Part shown: positions 17,615 to 26,566 of the stretch, one piece after another
Layout of the letters: each line of letters starts with the position of its first letter
Numbering within the stretch: position 1 is the stretch's first letter
From: Alicyclobacillus suci
GTDB taxonomy: Bacteria; Bacillota; Bacilli; Alicyclobacillales; Alicyclobacillaceae
Direction: 5' to 3'
Length of the DNA stretch: 64,000 bases
Assembly (NCBI RefSeq): GCF_017329615.1
Contig: NZ_JAFMTW010000004.1
Location: forward strand, 82,332 to 146,331
Program-made: the position numbers and the translations under genes
The notes under the pieces: model-generated
Seen by the model: the letters and a program-made list of their open reading frames with translations, nothing else
What the model was told of the DNA's origin: nothing
The model's database searches: none

Positions 17615-17805
17615 TACGCATCGGCGGGGTGGCGATGGAGTGATGGGGCTGCAGCGGGGTGGCTTGGGGGCTGTGGACATCAGGTACGGAACAAGCCCTA
17701 TTTACTGAAAAGCTGCCCGATAAAAGCCGAAACTGACGATTCGCGCAGATTTGATGCCTTACTGACACCAAGAGACGCGCGAATGTCTGATTAAGACAGT
17801 CCAAC
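17615..17805 (+). repeat. G-rich dispersed intergenic repeat, copy 2
   Basis: Runs of four or five G between 17627 and 17670 lead into GCTGTGGACAT, then TATTTACT, GCCCGATAAA, GCAGATTT and GATTAAGACA in the same order as copy 1 at 6659-6978. It lacks the roughly 65-bp internal segment of copy 1. Both copies point the same way and bracket the pilus block. The remaining bases to 17889 hold no recognisable gene. Confidence 0.55.
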
Positions 17806-17889
17806 CGCAGAGAGGTGCCGCAGGCGCACCGGATTACCGGCCCCCAATCGCGCCGCGACAGTCGCCAAAAGACCGTTCGCGCACGCTCG

Positions 17890-18645
17890 TTAGCTCAGGC
17901 CCACGTGCTGAATCAGCAGCAACGAGATGTAGAAGATGCCAACGCCTATCACAGCGGCAATGACACTGCCGCGATTTTGGCCTCGAACTACCGGCATGAG
18001 GTCAGTCATCGACACATAGAGGAACGTACCAGTAGCCAGCGCCATTAATATTTTGACGACATGTTGGTCAATCGCCCCAACTTCCAGAGTCAAAACGGCG
18101 CCAATGAGGGTGGAGACCGCGAGACCCACGGACGTCAGCAGCGCGCGCATCCGCGATGTGCCCGAAGCGAGCGTGATGGTGGCCATACTAAATCCCTCAG
18201 GTATTTTGTGCATAGTAATGGCGACAAAAATGAGCAATCCTGTAGCGCGGCTGATACTAAATGCGCCCGCGATAATGACACCGTCCATAAAGGTATGTAA
18301 CAGCAATCCGACGAAAGAGACGAAGGCAGCCCGAGAGCTAAGTACCGCACCAGGGTGGTGCCCCATCTCGGGGGCAGCCGATTCGCGGTGGTGTGCATTC
18401 GCACTGTATCGTTCTAAAATCAACAAAATGAGATAACCAATGACAATGTATAATGGCGATGTTGCCGGCAGTTCGCTCAACGAGTCAGGCAATCGGTCTA
18501 GTACAGTGGCGCCTAATAGGAACCCCGCGCCGAGCCCCGTGACAATCATCGTCTGCTGTGGGTTCAGTCGCTTAACCACAGTGACAGCACCGCCAATCAC
18601 ATCAGCAAATGCTGCAATGGTGCACAAGATCAGTGCAAACCACAT
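17890..18645 (-). CDS. ZIP-family metal cation transporter
   Basis: A 251-residue membrane protein of the ZIP family with about eight helices. Helix 4 and 5 signatures HTFMDG and HKIPEG provide the metal-binding His and Glu residues, and a His-rich loop (NAHHRES...GHH) lies between helices 3 and 4. It probably imports zinc or another divalent metal. It is a single-gene unit beside metal-related genes (CHY zinc finger, MgtC), but no regulator site was recognised. Confidence 0.85.
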   Translation of the reverse strand: MWFALILCTIAAFADVIGGAVTVVKRLNPQQTMIVTGLGAGFLLGATVLDRLPDSLSELPATSPLYIVIGYLILLILERYSANAHHRESAAPEMGHHPGAVLSSRAAFVSFVGLLLHTFMDGVIIAGAFSISRATGLLIFVAITMHKIPEGFSMATITLASGTSRMRALLTSVGLAVSTLIGAVLTLEVGAIDQHVVKILMALATGTFLYVSMTDLMPVVRGQNRGSVIAAVIGVGIFYISLLLIQHVGLS

Positions 18646-18867
18646 TGACCTACATCACTCCACGAGTCCCAGACATTTGGTGTAGCATGGTGATTGTATC
18701 AGCGTTATACTAACGTGTAAATAAGGGACGTTACGATTTGTATGTGATTCGGGCCATCTATAGGTAGTCCAATCCCGATAAAGCGTCAAATAAAGCGTCC
18801 AACTTGCGGTGTGATAAGCGTTCATCTTGTTGCAGAAGTGGACGCGCGCCCAGGCAGAAAGTGTGAG

Positions 18868-19224
18868 ATGGATATGGAAAACCAACATGAAACACTCGTC
18901 CACGGTGTCGTTGTGCGCGGTGTAGGCGTCCAACCAGACACCAAGTGTGCCCACTACGCGTCGGAAAAAGACATTATCGCTATCAAGTTTCCATGTTGCA
19001 ATACCTACTACCCTTGTCACGCGTGTCACGAGGCCGTGGCAAATCACAAAGCGACCGTTTGGCCAAACGACCAGTTTCGTGAAAAGGCGGTTCTCTGCGG
19101 CCATTGTGGACACGAACTCTCGATACAAGATTATCTTGAGGCAAACAACACCTGTCCATCCTGTTTCGCGTCATTCAACCCAGGTTGCAGCCGACACTAT
19201 CATCTATATTTCTCCATGGCGTAA
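18868..19224 (+). CDS. CHY-type zinc finger protein
   Basis: A 118-residue protein starting MDMENQHE. It contains CAHY, the defining CxHY motif, followed by CC, CHACH, CGHCGHE and CPSC pairs, which together can bind three zinc ions. Bacterial CHY proteins are small stand-alone zinc-binding proteins of unsettled function. I chose ATG 18868; the ribosome site (AGTGTGAG) is modest. Confidence 0.8.
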   Translation: MDMENQHETLVHGVVVRGVGVQPDTKCAHYASEKDIIAIKFPCCNTYYPCHACHEAVANHKATVWPNDQFREKAVLCGHCGHELSIQDYLEANNTCPSCFASFNPGCSRHYHLYFSMA

Positions 19225-19237
19225 CGTTTTAATCCTG

Positions 19238-19900
19238 TTAATCCAAGCGGACAGAAAATACGTCAGGCAGAGCTTGCAATTTCGAAATGACATCGTTGAC
19301 ATCGGCGCCGCGGCGTGTTCGCAACTGGATAGTCACCGTCAATGTTGGCGTATCCGCTGCCGCAGTCACGCTGCGAATATTCGCTTTGCGCACCTCGGAA
19401 CATCCAGTCTCAAGCATATGCAGTACCGCATGTAAATCGCCTGTCTCAATCATCAGACGGCATTGGGAGGGAAGGGAGAGGCGGCGGGATCGATTCAGGA
19501 CCTCTAAAGCAATCAGCACTAACAGTGTCGTCACGGTGCCAACCACGTACATCCCCGCACCAATCGCCAGCCCAATTCCAGACGTCGCCCACAAACCTGC
19601 GGCTGTCGTCAAACCCCGTACAGATTGGCGCTGGACAATAATTGTCCCCGCACCGAGAAACCCAATTCCACTGACGACCTGCGCCGCAATTCGGCTTGGG
19701 TCCAAAACGATTGAGTTCAATCCCATCAAATCCTGAAACCCGTACTTCGACACAATCATGATCAGTGCGCTACCTACACACACCACGAAATGGGTACGCA
19801 AGCCAGCCTCCTTTTCGCGACTTTTTCGTTCCCAGCCAATGAACGCACCAAGAATGCCGGAAATAATCAGCCGTAGTACCAACTCCAATTGCATGTGCAT
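19238..19900 (-). CDS. MgtC/SapB family membrane protein
   Basis: A 220-residue protein: four to five N-terminal transmembrane helices with the family motifs GAFIGWERKSREKEAGLRTH and GAGTIIVQRQSVRGLTTAAGLW, followed by a C-terminal ACT-like cytosolic domain (about 140-220). ATG 19900 has GAGG 8 bases upstream. MgtC-type proteins relate to magnesium limitation and inhibit F-type ATPase in some bacteria; the B. subtilis members are less understood. The long upstream gap lets the leader be regulated, but I recognised no magnesium riboswitch. Confidence 0.87.
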   Translation of the reverse strand: MHMQLELVLRLIISGILGAFIGWERKSREKEAGLRTHFVVCVGSALIMIVSKYGFQDLMGLNSIVLDPSRIAAQVVSGIGFLGAGTIIVQRQSVRGLTTAAGLWATSGIGLAIGAGMYVVGTVTTLLVLIALEVLNRSRRLSLPSQCRLMIETGDLHAVLHMLETGCSEVRKANIRSVTAAADTPTLTVTIQLRTRRGADVNDVISKLQALPDVFSVRLD

Positions 19901-20018
19901 GCAGGTCACCTCGCTTGTTTCTATCACGTATACTACAAACTTGTCTGCTCCATCCATCTTACGCCGAATAGGTTTTTCCTAGTCTGAAAACTTTGCCACG
20001 CATTCCAGCAAAAGGTAA

Positions 20019-20047
20019 TTACATTATGTAAACTAACGTGTTATAAT
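20019..20047 (+). promoter_or_regulatory. Consensus-like promoter of a short orphan transcript
   Basis: TTACAT at 20019-20024 and TATAAT at 20042-20047 are separated by 17 bp. No gene with a ribosome site follows before a terminator at 20118-20150. Confidence 0.55.
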
Positions 20048-20053
20048 TCATGC

Positions 20054-20150
20054 AGGGGTGACAAGCATCTACCTGTTTGTGTAGTTGCAAGTTACTTCTT
20101 CTCCCATATTCGACAATGGCTCGACTCTTTGAAAGAGTTCGAGCCTTTTT
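20054..20150 (+). ncRNA. Candidate small RNA of about 95 nt
   Basis: Bounded by the promoter at 20019-20047 and an intrinsic terminator with five T. An internal hairpin near 20069-20093 (GCATCTAC with GTAGTTGC, one mismatch) is visible. It is divergent from the MgtC gene. No known RNA family was recognised; a 34-codon ORF starting at 20116 overlaps the terminator and is probably chance. Confidence 0.4.
20118..20150 (+). terminator. Intrinsic terminator
   Basis: GGCTCGACTCTTT pairs with AAAGAGTTCGAGCC (one bulged T) and is followed by TTTTT. The 20151-20323 stretch holds no supported gene. Confidence 0.7.
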
Positions 20151-20323
20151 GCGCTATCATCAACACATATCCCTCCACAGTGAAGTGAAGCCCACGCTAT
20201 CCCGCTATGAACCATGACGGCAAACAGCGGCAAGCAGATATGAAGAAGCCGGATGGGCCACCAGAAGCTCTGATGGATCCAGCCGGCATATGGGGACAAC
20301 ACAATCATCTGGATACAACGAGA

Positions 20324-21403
20324 TTACTTCAGAATCGTCAAAGTGCTATCCTTTTGCGAAACGAGTAAGTCATAACCATTGTCCTGGAAAAATCCGTAGC
20401 CAAAGAGCGGGACGCCGGAATAGCTGGGATCGACAATACATGGAATATCCGGGAATTCAGTTCCCCCAATACTCAACGTAATTTTGCTGACGTACGCATC
20501 GTCTTCGCCGCCAACGCCCTCAACTTGAATATCCCCTAGATTCGGCAGGTTGAGTGCATCCGCCAAGCTTTTCGTAATCAGCGGCTCAAATGCCCCCGTG
20601 TCCAACTGCAACAAGACGTCACTTCCCCCCGCCTGCGCATTGAAGAGGACAGCATTTTGATACGTTGTGATGGGGACAGACGCGACCACCGTATCTCCGG
20701 CTGGAGGCGTCGCCATCGTGGCGCTCGCTGGTGAGAACGTCACAGACGTAGTAGTCAATTGCACATGCCCACTCGGATCTTTCCACGAAGCAGTGACCTT
20801 CACCGTCTCTGCGTGACTGTCATCAACGGCTGCAATATAGCTCCCATCCTCATCCGTGTAATCACTGAGGGTACTTTTGTCCTGGTCAGACGAAAAATAA
20901 GCGTTTCCCGTCACTGACAAGGTGATGGGCTGATGTGGAACGGATTCGTCATTGTCGCCAACCAGCACGTTAATGGGCGCCGGACTGCCAACGGGCGCCG
21001 ACTGCTTATCCATATAGATTTCATAATCGTGCGGAACAGGGACAGACGTAAAATTAAAGCCGCCACCCTTCAGCTTGGTGGCCTTGATTTTCGCTCCAAC
21101 TTTCGCCCATGGCAGGTATGTGTTTCCTTGATACACCACGCCTTGAACGGTACCGCCGGTAATCGCAAATTTGCCATCGCCTAGATACTCATACGGGGTT
21201 TGAAACGATTTGAGCGCTTGCCACTCGAGATACGTCTCATTGCCCACCGCAATCGCCGGGATGGATTTCCCATTGACTTCCGCCCGGACCTGACCTGTGG
21301 CCACCTTCGTCGTGGCCGCATGAGCCGTAGCGGCAATACTGGGGAGCAAGAGTGCAACGGCAGACGACGATAGCAAAATGCTCAATTTTTTGATGGGCTT
21401 CAC
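20324..21403 (-). CDS. Secreted protein with retropepsin-like aspartic protease domain
   Basis: A 359-residue exported protein. The signal peptide covers about residues 1-31 (KKLSILLSSSAVALLLPSIAATAHA). A copper-amine-oxidase-like stalk domain follows (about 38-125), then an Ig-like stretch (about 135-235). The C-terminal domain opens with LLQLDTGAFEPLI, whose DTG is the catalytic triad of a dimeric retropepsin-type protease, and GVGG and FPDIPCIVDPS fit the flap and second strand. I chose GTG 21403 because GGAAG precedes it and the signal peptide begins there. Substrate unknown; secreted bacterial retropepsins are little studied. Confidence 0.7.
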   Translation of the reverse strand: MKPIKKLSILLSSSAVALLLPSIAATAHAATTKVATGQVRAEVNGKSIPAIAVGNETYLEWQALKSFQTPYEYLGDGKFAITGGTVQGVVYQGNTYLPWAKVGAKIKATKLKGGGFNFTSVPVPHDYEIYMDKQSAPVGSPAPINVLVGDNDESVPHQPITLSVTGNAYFSSDQDKSTLSDYTDEDGSYIAAVDDSHAETVKVTASWKDPSGHVQLTTTSVTFSPASATMATPPAGDTVVASVPITTYQNAVLFNAQAGGSDVLLQLDTGAFEPLITKSLADALNLPNLGDIQVEGVGGEDDAYVSKITLSIGGTEFPDIPCIVDPSYSGVPLFGYGFFQDNGYDLLVSQKDSTLTILK

Positions 21404-21557
21404 AGAATCTTCCTGCCTTCTTTTAATAGATAATCTTCCATAGAATTCGATCCGCCCTATCCCCATTCCTGCTAATCCAATTCGACATCTCGGGGTTTTC
21501 ATGCAAAACTATAAGAAAGCGTAAACATCGATTGCGAAGATACGAGGAGGTTCTGTC

Positions 21558-22541
21558 GTGAACTACCGCGAACTAGGCAGTACAGGACTAAAAGTCAGTG
21601 AAGTGAGCTTCGGCACATGGGCTATCGGCGGCGCTTGGGGCCATGTCGATGAACAAGCGGCGCTCGACGGTCTGGCGCGCGCTATCGACCGCGGGGTCAA
21701 CTTTTTTGACACCGCCGACGTCTATGGCGACGGTCGCTCCGAACACCTGCTGTCCATCGCGACCAAGGGGCGCGAGGATGAGATTCACATCGCGACAAAA
21801 TTCTGTCGGGCGGGCGATATTCACGACCCGAACACATATTCTGAGGCGTCGGTTCGTGCGTACTGTGAAGCAAGTCTCAAACGTCTCAACCGCGAAGCGA
21901 TTGACCTCTATCAAATCCACTGCCCACCGCACGAAATTCTGAAGCAAGGAGCCGTCTTCGAGGTGCTAGACAAGCTCAAGCGCGAAGGCAAAGTGAAACA
22001 TTACGGCGTGAGCGTCGAAACGGTTGCAGAGGGACTGACCGCCATTGAATACCCAGGCGTCGAGGCCCTGCAAGTCATCTTCAATATTTTTCGGCAAAAG
22101 CCCATTCACGAACTATTCCCGGAAACAGCCAAGCGCAATGTCGGTATTCTGGTACGGCTCCCGCTCGCCAGCGGCCTACTGACCGGAAAATTCCGCAAGA
22201 CCGACGTTTTCCCAGAGGATGACCACCGCCAATTCAACCGCAATGGCGATGCCTTCAACGTCGGTGAGACATTTGCAGGCCTGCCATTTGAAACCGGAGT
22301 CACTCTCGCTCAAGACCTCACCTGGATTGCAAACAACCGCGGCACAATGGCTCGCGCCGCACTCAAATGGTGCTTGGCATTCGACGAAGTCTCTTGTGTC
22401 ATCCCTGGCTTCAAATCTGTGGCACAAGTCGACGACAACCTCGCTGCACTCGACGTGCCACCGTTCTCGGCGGAAGAGCTCGCACGGCTATCCGAGTTCT
22501 ACAACGAGCGCGTAAAAGCGCACATCCGCGGCGCGTACTAA
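21558..22541 (+). CDS. Aldo/keto reductase
   Basis: A 327-residue NADPH-dependent reductase with the TIM-barrel signature: NYRELGSTGLKVSEVSFGTW at the start, catalytic Asp51, Tyr56 and Lys81, and His in YQIHCPP. The GTG start has GAGGAGG upstream. It belongs to the group of general aldo/keto reductases acting on aldehydes and ketones. The substrate is unknown and it stands alone, with a terminator-like hairpin at 22571-22613. Confidence 0.9.
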   Translation: MNYRELGSTGLKVSEVSFGTWAIGGAWGHVDEQAALDGLARAIDRGVNFFDTADVYGDGRSEHLLSIATKGREDEIHIATKFCRAGDIHDPNTYSEASVRAYCEASLKRLNREAIDLYQIHCPPHEILKQGAVFEVLDKLKREGKVKHYGVSVETVAEGLTAIEYPGVEALQVIFNIFRQKPIHELFPETAKRNVGILVRLPLASGLLTGKFRKTDVFPEDDHRQFNRNGDAFNVGETFAGLPFETGVTLAQDLTWIANNRGTMARAALKWCLAFDEVSCVIPGFKSVAQVDDNLAALDVPPFSAEELARLSEFYNERVKAHIRGAY

Positions 22542-22570
22542 AGCATCGCGCTATCGGGTTAGACCACCAT

Positions 22571-22613
22571 GGCGCGCAAGAAAGTGAAACAATCTGTCGC
22601 CTGCTTGCGCGCC
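22571..22613 (+). terminator. Hairpin after the aldo/keto reductase gene
   Basis: GGCGCGCAAG (22571-22580) pairs perfectly with CTTGCGCGCC (22604-22613) around a 23-base loop, followed by TCTTTCCC. The large loop makes termination uncertain. Confidence 0.4.
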
Positions 22614-22762
22614 TCTTTCCCATCATCTTGAGAGAATGTCAAGTTACGCAGATACCGGAATCCTTGTCTCTTTGTTGCTACACCTTGCTCCACGAGAATA
22701 GACACCCCCATACAAGGTAATACTGCCTGCGATATCTGAATGTGCCCCAGGAGGCAGAGCTC

Positions 22763-23326
22763 GTGTCAAATCCAACAACGGACTACAGCAATATTTACGA
22801 GGCCACAAAAAAGCTGCAGGATCTCAGATTCCAGCACTGGCTGCACCACGACATATTTACTTGGTTCTGGTGGCTACTGTTTGCGCTCGTCATTGTCCCC
22901 TGGATTATCTGGTGGAAACTCGCCGATAAGACGAGGTTGATTGAACTGCTGCTTTTTGGCGCACTCGCCGCTGTCATTTCTGTCACACTCGATACAATCG
23001 GAACACTCAACCTCTGGTGGATGTATAAAACGGAGTTCTGCGTTCAATTCCCTGGCTTACTTGCGGCAGACATCACCGATATCCCAGTAGTCTTCATGCT
23101 GGCCCATCAATATTGCGCGACGTGGAAATCATTCGCTATTACCATCCTTTTGATTTCCGGAATAGCTGCATTCGTGATTGAGCCTCTATGTAAATGGCTA
23201 GATGTGTATAACCCGCTTTCGTGGCGGCACGTCTACTCATTCGCAATCTACTGCATTATGGCCATGTCACTCCGATTAACCGTCATCAAGCTACAGGAAA
23301 CAGAATTACGATCCGCACAAAAGTAG
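22763..23326 (+). CDS. CBO0543-type multi-pass membrane protein
   Basis: A 187-residue membrane protein with about five hydrophobic helices and the tryptophan-rich HDIFTWFWWLLFALVIVPWIIWW segment typical of the CBO0543 family. I chose GTG 22763, which has GGAGG 9 bases upstream. Members are common in spore-forming Bacilli and have no established function. Confidence 0.65.
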   Translation: MSNPTTDYSNIYEATKKLQDLRFQHWLHHDIFTWFWWLLFALVIVPWIIWWKLADKTRLIELLLFGALAAVISVTLDTIGTLNLWWMYKTEFCVQFPGLLAADITDIPVVFMLAHQYCATWKSFAITILLISGIAAFVIEPLCKWLDVYNPLSWRHVYSFAIYCIMAMSLRLTVIKLQETELRSAQK

Positions 23327-23376
23327 CATCGCAAGCGCTTTTGTCCCCAATCATTTGGCGTTACGGTCTTCACACC

Positions 23377-23799
23377 CTAAGGTAAGGCTGGTGGGGTATA
23401 CGTGGACAGCCGGGATTGAACGGAGTCATCGACAATTCGCACGTACACCGTCGGGAGATAAAGCTCGGCAACAGCGTCCGGGCTGACCCTCCGCCTGTAC
23501 CATTGACGTGGCACGGCTGCATATACAGCGTCGATGTCGGCTATCAGAGACTCGACGTCGATGCCCTCGTACACTGGGCGCCCCTCATCTAGGTAGCCCC
23601 TTGCGCGCTGCCACATCGCATACCCTCCGCGAACATTCCCCCGTTGCAGATGATATAGTGTCACAGCCGCCTGAATCAGCCCCTTCAGGACCACCGGGCG
23701 CCCCCGCTCCAACCACAGATGCTCCCCGTATTCATGGCACTCGAAGTAATCTTTGGCAACATTGAAATAGTACAAGTACGACAGCAGGCGATAATCCAT
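23377..23799 (-). CDS. DUF309 domain protein
   Basis: A 140-residue soluble helical protein. YLYYFNVAKDYFECHEYGEHLWLE is the DUF309 signature (HE...LE) and VVLKGLIQAAVTLYHLQRGNVRGG its second motif. I chose ATG 23799 as start; upstream codons have no ribosome site. The function of the family is unknown. It ends convergent with the membrane protein gene. Confidence 0.8.
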   Translation of the reverse strand: MDYRLLSYLYYFNVAKDYFECHEYGEHLWLERGRPVVLKGLIQAAVTLYHLQRGNVRGGYAMWQRARGYLDEGRPVYEGIDVESLIADIDAVYAAVPRQWYRRRVSPDAVAELYLPTVYVRIVDDSVQSRLSTYTPPALP

Positions 23800-23897
23800 C
23801 TGCAGCACCCCTTGTTGATCCGACTCCGTTGTCAGACAGCTTGACGAATACAGTGGGGGCACCCCATTCTGGAGCCCACCCACTTGACGTCAATGAC

Positions 23898-24872
23898 TTA
23901 CCAAATCGGCACAAACCCATCGATTTCTTGGAGAATCTTTTCGATTTCAGCCAGCACGTCGTCACTGAGTACAACGTCGACCGCTTTGACGTTTTCCTCT
24001 ACTTGCGACACGCGACTGGCACCAATAATTGCAGAACTGACGCCCGGCTGACGAAGTGTCCAGGCGATGGCCAACTGCGAGAGCGAAGCACCAATCGATT
24101 GAGCGATGTTCTCCAGTTTCTGCACGGACATAAGCACGTCATCGCGCAGGTAGCTGCTAATCCAATGATTAGTCTCACGATTGGCCGCGCGCGTCCCCTC
24201 AGGAACACCCTGCCCAGGCTTATATTTCCCCGTCAAAATGCCCTGTGCGAGCGGTGAGAACACAATTTGGCCTATGCCAAACGACGCACACGTCGGTAGA
24301 ACTTCTTTTTCTATGTAACGAACAAGCATGTTATAAATCGGCTGGTTCGATACAAGAGGCCGCAGGTTGCGCTTCGCTTCGATGGCTTTCGCATTGGCGA
24401 TTTGCGCAGCACTCCATTCGCTGACACCCGCGTATAGAACCTTGCCCTGGGTGATGAGATCATCGAGCGCCCACAGCGTCTCTTCGAGCGGCGTGGATTC
24501 GTCGTAACGGTGGCATTGGTAGAGATCAATATAATCAAGCCCCAGACGTTGCAGGCTGGCCTCACACTGCTCAATGATGTGCTTGCGAGACAATCCCCGA
24601 TCATTCGGCCCCTCCCCCATCGGAAAGTAAACCTTGGTCGCCAGCACATAGCTGTGCCTTGGGTACTTGCGCAGCGCCTCACCGACGACTTTCTCGGCCT
24701 CGCCCTGATTGTAGGCGTTGGCCGTATCAAAAAAGTTGATACCCAGTTCATACGCCTGATCAATACAAGCCATGGCGGTCTCCCGCTCCGTCGCCGTCCC
24801 ATAGGTCAACCAACTCCCGAGCGAAACCTCGCTCACTTTGACACCGCTTACGCCCAGATTCCGATATTTCAC
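23898..24872 (-). CDS. Aldo/keto reductase, potassium-channel beta-subunit type
   Basis: A 324-residue reductase. Catalytic residues are Asp49, Tyr54, Lys80 and the His of YQCHRYD. WSAAQIANA, VSNQPIYNML and SPLAQGILTGKY place it near YghZ and Kv-beta-like enzymes rather than the reductase at 21558. A GGAGGAATA element precedes the ATG at 24872. It probably reduces reactive aldehydes with NADPH. Single gene. Confidence 0.9.
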   Translation of the reverse strand: MKYRNLGVSGVKVSEVSLGSWLTYGTATERETAMACIDQAYELGINFFDTANAYNQGEAEKVVGEALRKYPRHSYVLATKVYFPMGEGPNDRGLSRKHIIEQCEASLQRLGLDYIDLYQCHRYDESTPLEETLWALDDLITQGKVLYAGVSEWSAAQIANAKAIEAKRNLRPLVSNQPIYNMLVRYIEKEVLPTCASFGIGQIVFSPLAQGILTGKYKPGQGVPEGTRAANRETNHWISSYLRDDVLMSVQKLENIAQSIGASLSQLAIAWTLRQPGVSSAIIGASRVSQVEENVKAVDVVLSDDVLAEIEKILQEIDGFVPIW

Positions 24873-24981
24873 AAATATTCCTCCTTGACATGGCCTACAT
24901 TCGGATACACATCGCTACGTGATGAGTGTACTGCACCCGAGCCTCAGTGGAAAGGAATATGCAAGGTGCGCACGCCGAACA

Positions 24982-25110
24982 TATAAGGCAAGAGCTTGGG
25001 CGATGAGTTGAGGGGTGATGGGATGGGCGGATTGGGTGGCGATACGGATGATATCGCGCCACCTAAACAACCAACCCCATCACGCAGTCTGTTTTCAGAT
25101 TACCGCAACT
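24982..25110. other. Intergenic region with G-quadruplex motif and inverted complements
   Basis: ATAAGGCAAGAGCTTGGGCG (24982 on) resembles part of the repeat at 6659-6978. GGGG, GGG, GGG and GGG at 25012-25036, with loops of 4, 2 and 6 bases, fit a G-quadruplex. GGTGGCGATA and TATCGCGCCACC form a hairpin near 25036-25063. The rest of 24873-25238 holds the start region of the next gene and no other ORF that I trust. Confidence 0.4.
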
Positions 25111-25238
25111 GGGTCTTGCTATCGCCCCTCACAATCTACCAGTTGACCCGCTGGATGGAATTACATAAAGGGGAAAAGTGCTCATCCGCAGAAAACTTGC
25201 TCCATCCAGCTATCATTCAAAACATTGGAGTGAACGTC

Positions 25239-26111
25239 TTGAAACGAAGCATAATCGCCGCCACCGCAACTTTTGTAGCCCTGACAGCCAGTGCAGGTTT
25301 TGCGACGACGTTCGCTGCAACCACCCCCACAACCAATCTCACGTACACAGTACAAACTGGGGACACGCTGTACAAAATCGCAACCGCAGAACACGTGTCA
25401 CTCGCCGCACTCGAGTCTGCCAATCCACAGATTACGAATGTCGCAAGTATTTATCCCGGCGAGACAATTCATTTGCCATGCTCTATGTACACCGTCCAGC
25501 CAGGCGATACTCTGTATAAAATCGCCATTGCACATGGCGTATCCCTTGCCGCCATCCAATCGGCAAATCCACAAATCAGCAACTACAGCAATCTGAGCGT
25601 CGGACAAACTGTAAATATTCCTACCCCCTCGACCCCAGCGACAGCTACCAGCGCATCAACCACGAGTTCAACGAGTCCGAGCCAAACGGCTGCGTCACCA
25701 TCCAGCAGCGCTGCAGAGCGGCAATCTATCGTCACCTACGGAGAAAGTTTGATTGGCACGCCGTACGCGTGGGGCGGCGACACGCCGAGCGCAGGTTTTG
25801 ACTGCTCCGGTCTCGTCGAGTACGTCTATCAACATGCAGGTATCACACTACCGCGGGAGTCTCATGATCAGGCCACCGTCGGCACGCCCGTAAGCCAAAG
25901 CGCATTGCAACCGGGTGACCTGCTGTTCTTTCAAGACACAGACTCCAACGCGAGCCTATACGCCAATCACGTGACCCACGTAGGCATCTATCTTGGAAAT
26001 GGTGCGATGCTCGAGTCGTCGTCATCCAAAGGTGTCATTATCGTGCAAAATGTGTTCTCCAACTCCTACTACACGTCGCACTACTATGGCGCGCGAAACG
26101 TCATCGGCTAA
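25239..26111 (+). CDS. Secreted LysM - NlpC/P60 peptidoglycan endopeptidase
   Basis: A 290-residue exported wall hydrolase. Signal peptide about 1-26; two LysM domains (about 35-80 and 83-128, each YTVQxGDTLYKIA) bind glycan strands; a Ser/Thr linker follows; the NlpC/P60 domain (about 165-285) has catalytic Cys189 (GFDCSGLVEYVY) and His247 (THVGIYLG). It cleaves gamma-D-Glu to diamino acid bonds in stem peptides, as in LytE/LytF-type enzymes. TTG 25239 is preferred because GGAG lies 8 bases upstream. A terminator follows directly. Confidence 0.92.
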   Translation: MKRSIIAATATFVALTASAGFATTFAATTPTTNLTYTVQTGDTLYKIATAEHVSLAALESANPQITNVASIYPGETIHLPCSMYTVQPGDTLYKIAIAHGVSLAAIQSANPQISNYSNLSVGQTVNIPTPSTPATATSASTTSSTSPSQTAASPSSSAAERQSIVTYGESLIGTPYAWGGDTPSAGFDCSGLVEYVYQHAGITLPRESHDQATVGTPVSQSALQPGDLLFFQDTDSNASLYANHVTHVGIYLGNGAMLESSSSKGVIIVQNVFSNSYYTSHYYGARNVIG

Positions 26112-26134
26112 TTCACACAAATTCAGCATAAACA

Positions 26135-26166
26135 GCAGGCGGCGCGAATGATGCGTCGCCTGCCTT
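26135..26166 (+). terminator. Terminator of the LysM-P60 gene
   Basis: An 11-bp stem (26135-26145 with 26153-26163, one G-T pair) with a seven-base loop, followed by CTT. Between here and 26566 I find no gene. Confidence 0.6.
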
Positions 26167-26566
26167 CATATCGCGTAAAACCGCCAAATTCACAAATAGG
26201 GAAAATATCGAAACAGTCGATGAGCTACGCACATAACTACCCGCCCGGTTTTTCGGGGGATTTTGGACGACAGATATGACAGTCGGCCTTGTGTTCGAAG
26301 AGGCCAGGCCCCTTTTCAACCCTGAAACGGGGATAGGTTCGACTTAGGAACTCAATCGGAGAAAATCCTATCCCCCATGGGCTAAAATCACGTCCGCGGT
26401 CGGATGCGTGGCTCCCCACGCAGGCATCCCTTTCCTGACCAACTCCCCACTTTTTGTTATAGACTCCTTTAAAATCCCGGGAAAACTAGACATGGTAGGT
26501 TTACTCCATCAGCATCTCCCTATCTCCGTCCTCGAGAAGTGATTCATGAGTAATCAGCAAACATAA

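Noticed and set aside
20116..20217. 34-codon ORF within the candidate small RNA
   Set aside because: It runs through the terminator stem and has no ribosome site.
26135..26419. Minus-strand frames of 60-68 codons downstream of the LysM-P60 gene
   Set aside because: They overlap a terminator, have no ribosome site and show no family features.
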